From NCBI RefSeq assembly GCF_025377685.1, contig NZ_JACEHK010000004.1, forward strand, positions 1 through 64,000: DNA of 64,000 bases, written 5' to 3'. Shown in pieces: positions 59,880-64,000 of this stretch. Within the stretch, counting starts at the first letter, position 1, and each line of letters begins with the position of its first letter. Made by a program: the position numbers and the translations under genes. The stretch is from Anaerobacillus sp. CMMVII (GTDB taxonomy: Bacteria; Bacillota; Bacilli; Bacillales; Anaerobacillaceae). The notes under the pieces are model-generated. The model was not told the DNA's origin, made no database searches, and saw only the letters and a program-made list of their open reading frames with translations.

Positions 59880-60062
59880 CTAAGTAAAAAAGAGCTTCAA
59901 CAAGGCTGTGCATCATCGCTCCACACGAGGAAAATTTGACAGAGGCTGACCATTGAAAAAGCAATTGCAGAAAGTGACGATGGCTCGGAATCTGATTGGA
60001 ACTTAATGTTCTGAGGACATAAGCAATTAGTTGAAACAGGTAAGGTTAGTTATTATGGATAG
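59880..60062 (+). CDS. Small ORF after cadA with two in-frame TGA codons
   Basis: One reading frame from about 59880 to TAG 60060 gives LSKKELQQGCASSLHTRKI-TGA-QRLTIEKAIAESDDGSESDW and then NLMF-TGA-GHKQLVETGKVSYYG. TGAs lie at 59937 and 60012, exactly 25 codons apart. GGAGG at 59867 is a good ribosome binding site, and a strong terminator begins six bases after the stop, so the ORF is well framed. The start is unclear: CTA at 59880 is at the right spacing but not a start codon, so a base may be lost. The Cys and the two TGAs sit where a metal-binding protein could have cysteines. Family unknown. Confidence 0.4.
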
Positions 60063-60067
60063 GCGTT

Positions 60068-60106
60068 AAAAAAACGGCGTTCTTCTTAAGAAGACGTCGT
60101 TTTTTG
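60068..60106. terminator. Strong bidirectional terminator after the cad region
   Basis: AAAAAAACGGCGTTCTTC pairs with GAAGACGTCGTTTTTT with minor bulges. It ends the cad operon and overlaps the end of the minus-strand ORF at 60086. Confidence 0.8.
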
Positions 60107-60322
60107 TTTTCTAGTAGTTACTGCAAAAAAAAGGTACAAATCTTTAACTCTTTTACGATAAAAAATGTTCCGCTTTTTAGCAATTTTCTTAATTAATTCT
60201 AGTTCTATGTACATTGCATTCGTTAACACTCTGTTTTCAATATTTTTTTTAATTTCTGAATAAAATTGTACCAACAAATCATTAGGTAATTTTTCATAAA
60301 AAGAATTTGACAAACCTACCAC
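60086..60322 (-). CDS. Small helical protein, possibly Sda-like
   Basis: Up to 78 residues. KLPNDLLVQFYSEIKKNIEN and YIELELIKKIAKKRNI give two helices in an arrangement reminiscent of Sda, the small checkpoint inhibitor of sporulation kinases (DELLIESYxKA and FIELIxxEIxRR), but the resemblance is weak. The start is uncertain (GTG 60322 overlaps its own AGGTGA site; TTG 60313 is possible). The 3' end lies inside the terminator hairpin, which is unusual. Confidence 0.4.
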   Translation of the reverse strand: MVGLSNSFYEKLPNDLLVQFYSEIKKNIENRVLTNAMYIELELIKKIAKKRNIFYRKRVKDLYLFFAVTTRKQKTTSS

Positions 60323-60551
60323 TCACCTAAAATATATTTTTGTTATTACCATTATAATATAAAGTTATCTGATTTTTGTAAATAATTATTTTGCGTCAAT
60401 CTAAAGTGGATCGATGAGCTAACCTAGAATACTAGGCGTGAACTGGTAATTATGCAAATCAATTTCCATAAATCTGAAACATATCATGAAGAATAACGAC
60501 AAATGTAGTGAGAAACTCATTTAAAATCATCATGAAAAGCAGGTGTGAAAA

Positions 60552-61649
60552 GTGAATTTTATAAAAAGTAAGTACTTTAGTGGTGCTGGTATTGTCTTAT
60601 TAGCTTTTTTCATTGGAATTTCTTCTTATTGGGTTGGGTCCAATAGGTACGTTAAGGATTTCGACGGTAAAGAAACCGAACTTAGCGAGATAAAAAAAGA
60701 AAGAGAAGAGATAGCGAAGCAGCTTGAGGAATTAGAAAGTCATCTTGAAAATAAACAGAAACGATTAGTGCAATTGGAAAAACAATTAACACGATTTGAA
60801 AAATTGGTAAATGAAAAAGACGAAATGCTTTTCATTAAGGATGAGCAATTTAAAGAATTTCAAAAACTACAAGAAGAGAAAATGAAGGACCTAGAAGCTG
60901 AAATCAAACGTTTAAATGAAGAGAGAAAAACGATTACTGATAAAAAAGATAAAACTCCAACTCCGACAACACCTACTGCAAATAAAAAAGTATTTCTTAC
61001 CTTCGATGACGGTCCTACTTCACTTACTCCACATGTATTAAAAACCTTAAAAGAACACAATGTTCATGCGACTTTTTTTACGATTGGAAAGAGAATGGAA
61101 GCAATGCCTAATGTTGTTCGTGATATTTATCAAGAAGGACATATGGTTTTGCCCCATTCCTATTCCCATGATTATGCAATCTACACAACCTTCGAAACAT
61201 TTTATAGCGATTTTTACAAGGCTGAACAGACGTACAAAGATGTGTTAGGCTTTAAACCTCCGCAAATTTTCCGGTTCCCTGGTGGCTCATCCAACCAAAG
61301 TTCTTTTCAATACGGTGGCAAACAATTTATGCCAAGCTTAACGATTGATTTGAAAGAAAAGGGTTACACGTATGTAGACTGGAATGTTACCTCAGGTGAT
61401 GCAGGACCCGATGCTAAAAATCAAGCAAAACTCTACGAAAATATTGTAACAACCTCAGCAAATAAAGATTTTGTGATTGTCTTATTTCACGATGTAAGCT
61501 CAAACGAAGCAACAGCCAATGTACTTCCTGAAGTGATAAACTATTATAAGAAAAACGGATTTACCTTTCGAACGTTTCGTGATGTAACAAAAGAAGAATT
61601 GCAACGAATGGAAGCGTTGAAACTATCTAATAAGACAATTAGTTATTAG
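60552..61649 (+). CDS. Polysaccharide deacetylase with coiled-coil stalk
   Basis: Removes acetyl groups from N-acetylglucosamine polymers in the cell wall. 365 residues: an N-terminal transmembrane anchor (FSGAGIVLLAFFIGISSYWVG), a coiled coil from about 35 to 135 (EIKKEREEIAKQLEELESHL), then the NodB domain with TFDDGP, the zinc motif HSYSHDY, RFPGGSSN and the histidine motif VIVLFHDV. The fold and motifs resemble peptidoglycan deacetylases that keep their catalytic domain outside. GTG 60552 follows GCAGGTG. All catalytic residues are present. Confidence 0.92.
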   Translation: MNFIKSKYFSGAGIVLLAFFIGISSYWVGSNRYVKDFDGKETELSEIKKEREEIAKQLEELESHLENKQKRLVQLEKQLTRFEKLVNEKDEMLFIKDEQFKEFQKLQEEKMKDLEAEIKRLNEERKTITDKKDKTPTPTTPTANKKVFLTFDDGPTSLTPHVLKTLKEHNVHATFFTIGKRMEAMPNVVRDIYQEGHMVLPHSYSHDYAIYTTFETFYSDFYKAEQTYKDVLGFKPPQIFRFPGGSSNQSSFQYGGKQFMPSLTIDLKEKGYTYVDWNVTSGDAGPDAKNQAKLYENIVTTSANKDFVIVLFHDVSSNEATANVLPEVINYYKKNGFTFRTFRDVTKEELQRMEALKLSNKTISY

Positions 61650-61677
61650 GAAGCAAGAGAACCGTCCCCACGCTTCC
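61649..61677 (+). repeat. Short repeat GAACCGTCCCC flanked by GGAAGC/GCTTCC
   Basis: GGAAGC and GCTTCC close a hairpin around AAGAGAACCGTCCCCAC. The AGAACCGTCCCC motif recurs in many bacillar genomes and here follows the deacetylase stop codon directly. It may also act as the gene's terminator. Confidence 0.5.
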
Positions 61678-61696
61678 TAAAAAATACAAATGATGG

Positions 61697-61702
61697 TATA
61701 AT
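61697..61702 (+). promoter_or_regulatory. Probable -10 box of the ABC-F leader
   Basis: TATAAT at 61697 preceded by TGATGG (extended -10 lacks TG), no good -35. It lies 33 bases before the leader peptide start. Confidence 0.4.
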
Positions 61703-61734
61703 TAAGTAAATTTTTGAAGGGGGAAAGTAAGTTT

Positions 61735-61755
61735 ATGAAACCAACTAATTGCTAA
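61735..61755 (+). CDS. Leader peptide MKPTNC before the ABC-F gene
   Basis: A six-residue ORF, ATG to TAA, with GAAGGGGG well placed upstream. It is followed at once by a hairpin TATTAATTTT/AAAATTAATA (61754-61778), an inverted repeat around 61924-61952, and a terminator at 61969. This is the layout of ribosome-mediated attenuators of antibiotic-resistance ABC-F and Erm genes, where an antibiotic-stalled ribosome on the leader prevents termination. Confidence 0.6.
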   Translation: MKPTNC

Positions 61756-61968
61756 TATTAATTTTTTTCAAAATTAATATGTATGTTCTATTGAGTGAAA
61801 AAATCGCCTAATTGTTTAGGTTATTTGTCGTGCTCTTTATGGAATAAGGCATTTAGAAGGTTACTTACTTTACCATACAATATCTTTAGCGGAATTAAGT
61901 ATTTAAGATAATTCTGCAATCATGCTTATATAGTGAATTCCACTTATATAAGAAGTAATGGATATATG

Positions 61969-62004
61969 GACTGTAAGAAGATTATCTTCTTGCAGTCTTT
62001 TTTA
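61969..62004 (+). terminator. Attenuator terminator upstream of the ABC-F gene
   Basis: GACTGTAAGAAG pairs with CTTCTTGCAGTC (one G-U) and is followed by T7, 84 bases before the ABC-F start. A terminator in front of a gene and behind a leader peptide is the sign of an attenuator. Confidence 0.8.
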
Positions 62005-62087
62005 TATTTAACAAAGTTTTAGTAAGAAATCTTTATACCTCTCCATATTGGGCATATTTTTGGAGACTAATGAAAGAGGGAATATTT

Positions 62088-63987
62088 ATGTTTGAATTAT
62101 CGTTAAATGGCGTAAAAAAATATATGGATGCCACTCTCATTTTAAAAAATATTACGTTTCATGTATATGAGGGGGAAAAAGTTGGGATTGTTGGAGCTAA
62201 TGGCAGTGGTAAGAGCACAATCCTTAAATTAATCGCTGGCTTAGAGACGTTGAACTGCCATCCAGGTTTCACTTCAACTCTTGGCTATGATGAAGGCTGG
62301 GTGTCAAAACCAAGAGGAGCGACAACGGCCTATCTTGAGCAAGTTCCCAAGGATCATAGCGGATTGAAGGTCATTGATATCTTACATTCGGCTTTTGCCG
62401 AAGTTCAAAGTATCGAAACTGAAATGCGAAACTTGGAGATGAAATGAAAGCTTTGGAAGGGTTAGCTTTGGATAAGGTATTAAAACAATACAGTGAATTA
62501 ACACAGAGGTTTGAAGTAAAAGGTGGTTATGAATTATCTGAAAAGTTTAGCAAGGTTTGTACAGGGCTTGATTTTTCTGAGAGTTTTTTAGCAAAGGATT
62601 TCAGTCTCTTAAGTGGTGGTGAAAAAACGACTGTCGGACTTGGGAAAATCTTATTAGAAAACCCAGATATATTACTTCTAGACGAACCAACCAATCATTT
62701 AGATATGAGTTCAATTGAATGGCTTGAAGACTATTTAAAAGGATACAAAGGGATTGTCATCGTCGTTTCTCATGATCGTTATTTTTTGGATCATGTTGTC
62801 ACAAAAGTCATCGAAATTGAAGATATGGAATGCGAAACCTACAAAGGAAATTATTCCGCTTTTGTTAAGGAGAAAGAAGAAAGAATGCTTATTCAATACG
62901 AGCATTATCGTGAACAACAAAAAAAGATCAATGCAATGGAGAAATCGGTCAAAGATTTAAGAGACTGGGCCCAAAGAGCGGATAATAACAAATTTTTTAA
63001 ACGGGCAGCAAGCATTCAAAAAAGCTTGAAAAGATAGAAAGAATCGATAAACCACAGTTTGAGAAACAGAATATGAAGCTTACTTTTAAAGAAACGGAGC
63101 GCTCTGGCAAAGAGACAATTAAGGCGACTAGGCTTACGAAAAGTTTTGAAGACAAAGTGATCTTTCATAAAGCTGATTTATTAATCCATTACGGTGAGAG
63201 AACGGCGTTAATTGGTGCAAATGGCAGTGGCAAAACGACGTTCTTGAAAATGTTATTAGGTGAGGTGCAACCAGATTCTGGTGTAGTAGAATTAGGAGCG
63301 AATGTTAGGCCAGCGTATTTGCCGCAAACGCTCTTTTTTCCAAACGAGGATTTAACCGTTCTGGAATGCTTTAGAGAAGATTTTTCGATCATGGAAGGAA
63401 AGGCCCGCGAGTATCTGTCAAAATTCATGTTTTATGGAAGTAGTGTCTTTAAAAAAGTAAATCATTTATCAGGTGGTGAACGAATTAGATTGAAATTAAG
63501 TCAACTTCTTTATGAAGATGTGAACTTATTAATTTTAGATGAGCCTACGAACCATCTTGATATCCATTCTATAGAAACATTTGAGGAAGCTCTAGAAGAA
63601 TTCAAAGGAACAATCTTTTTCATCTCTCATGACCGATATTTTATTAACAAAATGAGTAAACGAATTATCGCTTTGCAAGATCAAACATTTAAAACATATC
63701 CGGGGAATTATGATGACTATAAAGATGCACAGGCTGCTAAGAGTGTAGAAATTCCAGCTAAAAAAATCATTCAACCGAAAAACGGTGATACAATGAAAAA
63801 GAAAGCAGAGGCAACTAATGTCGAAATGAAAATTATTACCCTCGAGAATGAAATAAAGGAGCTAGATTTAGCGATGACTGTGCCAAGACTGGATTATGAA
63901 GTTCTTCACGAGTTGTATGGGAAGAAAGAAGAGTTAAGTAGTGAGTTAGATATTGCTATGGATCTTTGGTTAGAGCTTACAAACTAA
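62088..63987 (+). CDS. Antibiotic-resistance type ABC-F protein, two frameshifts
   Basis: Ribosome-protection ABC-F ATPase that displaces antibiotics (macrolide, lincosamide, streptogramin or pleuromutilin type) from the 50S tunnel. Two ABC domains with Walker [10 protein letters not shown] and GANGSGKTT, signatures [20 protein letters not shown] and [20 protein letters not shown], and Walker [13 protein letters not shown]. The linker ([41 protein letters not shown]) is the extended arm typical of the Vga/Lsa/Vml group. There is no transmembrane domain. Frames join near 62438 and 63033. Its leader attenuator supports drug-inducible expression. ATG 62088 follows AGAGGG. About 634 residues. Confidence 0.9.
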
Positions 63988-64000
63988 TCGCAGCTACAAA

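Overview
The window is low-GC chromosomal DNA from a Bacillaceae-type Firmicute. Pointers are strong GGAGG ribosome binding sites with TTG/GTG starts, a tyrosyl T-box, orthologs of B. subtilis BmrA, TyrZ and AadK, CBO0543 and DUF4003 family proteins, and a NaChBac-type sodium channel, which suggests an alkaliphilic or halotolerant bacillus. The species is not identifiable. There are no rRNA or tRNA genes, CRISPR arrays, prophages or intact transposons.

Layout. 1-9 kb: a partial PAS kinase, small membrane and secreted proteins, a cupin protein, signal peptidase I, DinB and AadK. 9-16 kb: an MFS carrier, BmrA, T-box plus tyrS, and a PAS kinase. 16-28 kb: a PAS-GGDEF-EAL protein, azoreductase, a SurA-like lipoprotein, a MEDS kinase, a membrane molybdopterin oxidoreductase with partner, and glutamate dehydrogenase. 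28-37 kb: an eight-LysM protein, a TSUP permease, a peroxiredoxin, a phosphodiesterase, and many copies of a palindromic repeat. 37-47 kb: a very large DUF4132 protein with a small partner, YggT, an LVIVD-repeat protein, GNAT and a staygreen homolog. 47-48 kb: a 14-unit, exactly 52-bp tandem array. 48-57 kb: a sodium channel, a TPR regulator divergent from an MFS carrier, GNATs and an AraC regulator. 57-64 kb: cadC-cadA plus a small ORF, a polysaccharide deacetylase, and an antibiotic-resistance type ABC-F gene behind a leader peptide and terminator.

Two features of the whole sequence matter. First, about 19 genes are broken by about 30 frameshifts. Every one whose direction can be determined is a single lost base, usually in a homopolymer, so most look like base-calling losses rather than real pseudogenes. 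Coordinates given here join the frames.

Second, and most interesting, two good genes are interrupted not by a frameshift but by an in-frame TGA exactly where the family has a functional cysteine: the peroxidatic Cys of a peroxiredoxin (34023) and the first Cys of the CxxC metal site of a CadA-type ATPase (57743). A small ORF after cadA carries two more in-frame TGAs. Hairpins sit about 20 nt downstream of the first two. No TAA or TAG substitution of this kind was seen. The best reading is selenocysteine insertion. The Sec machinery itself is not in this window.
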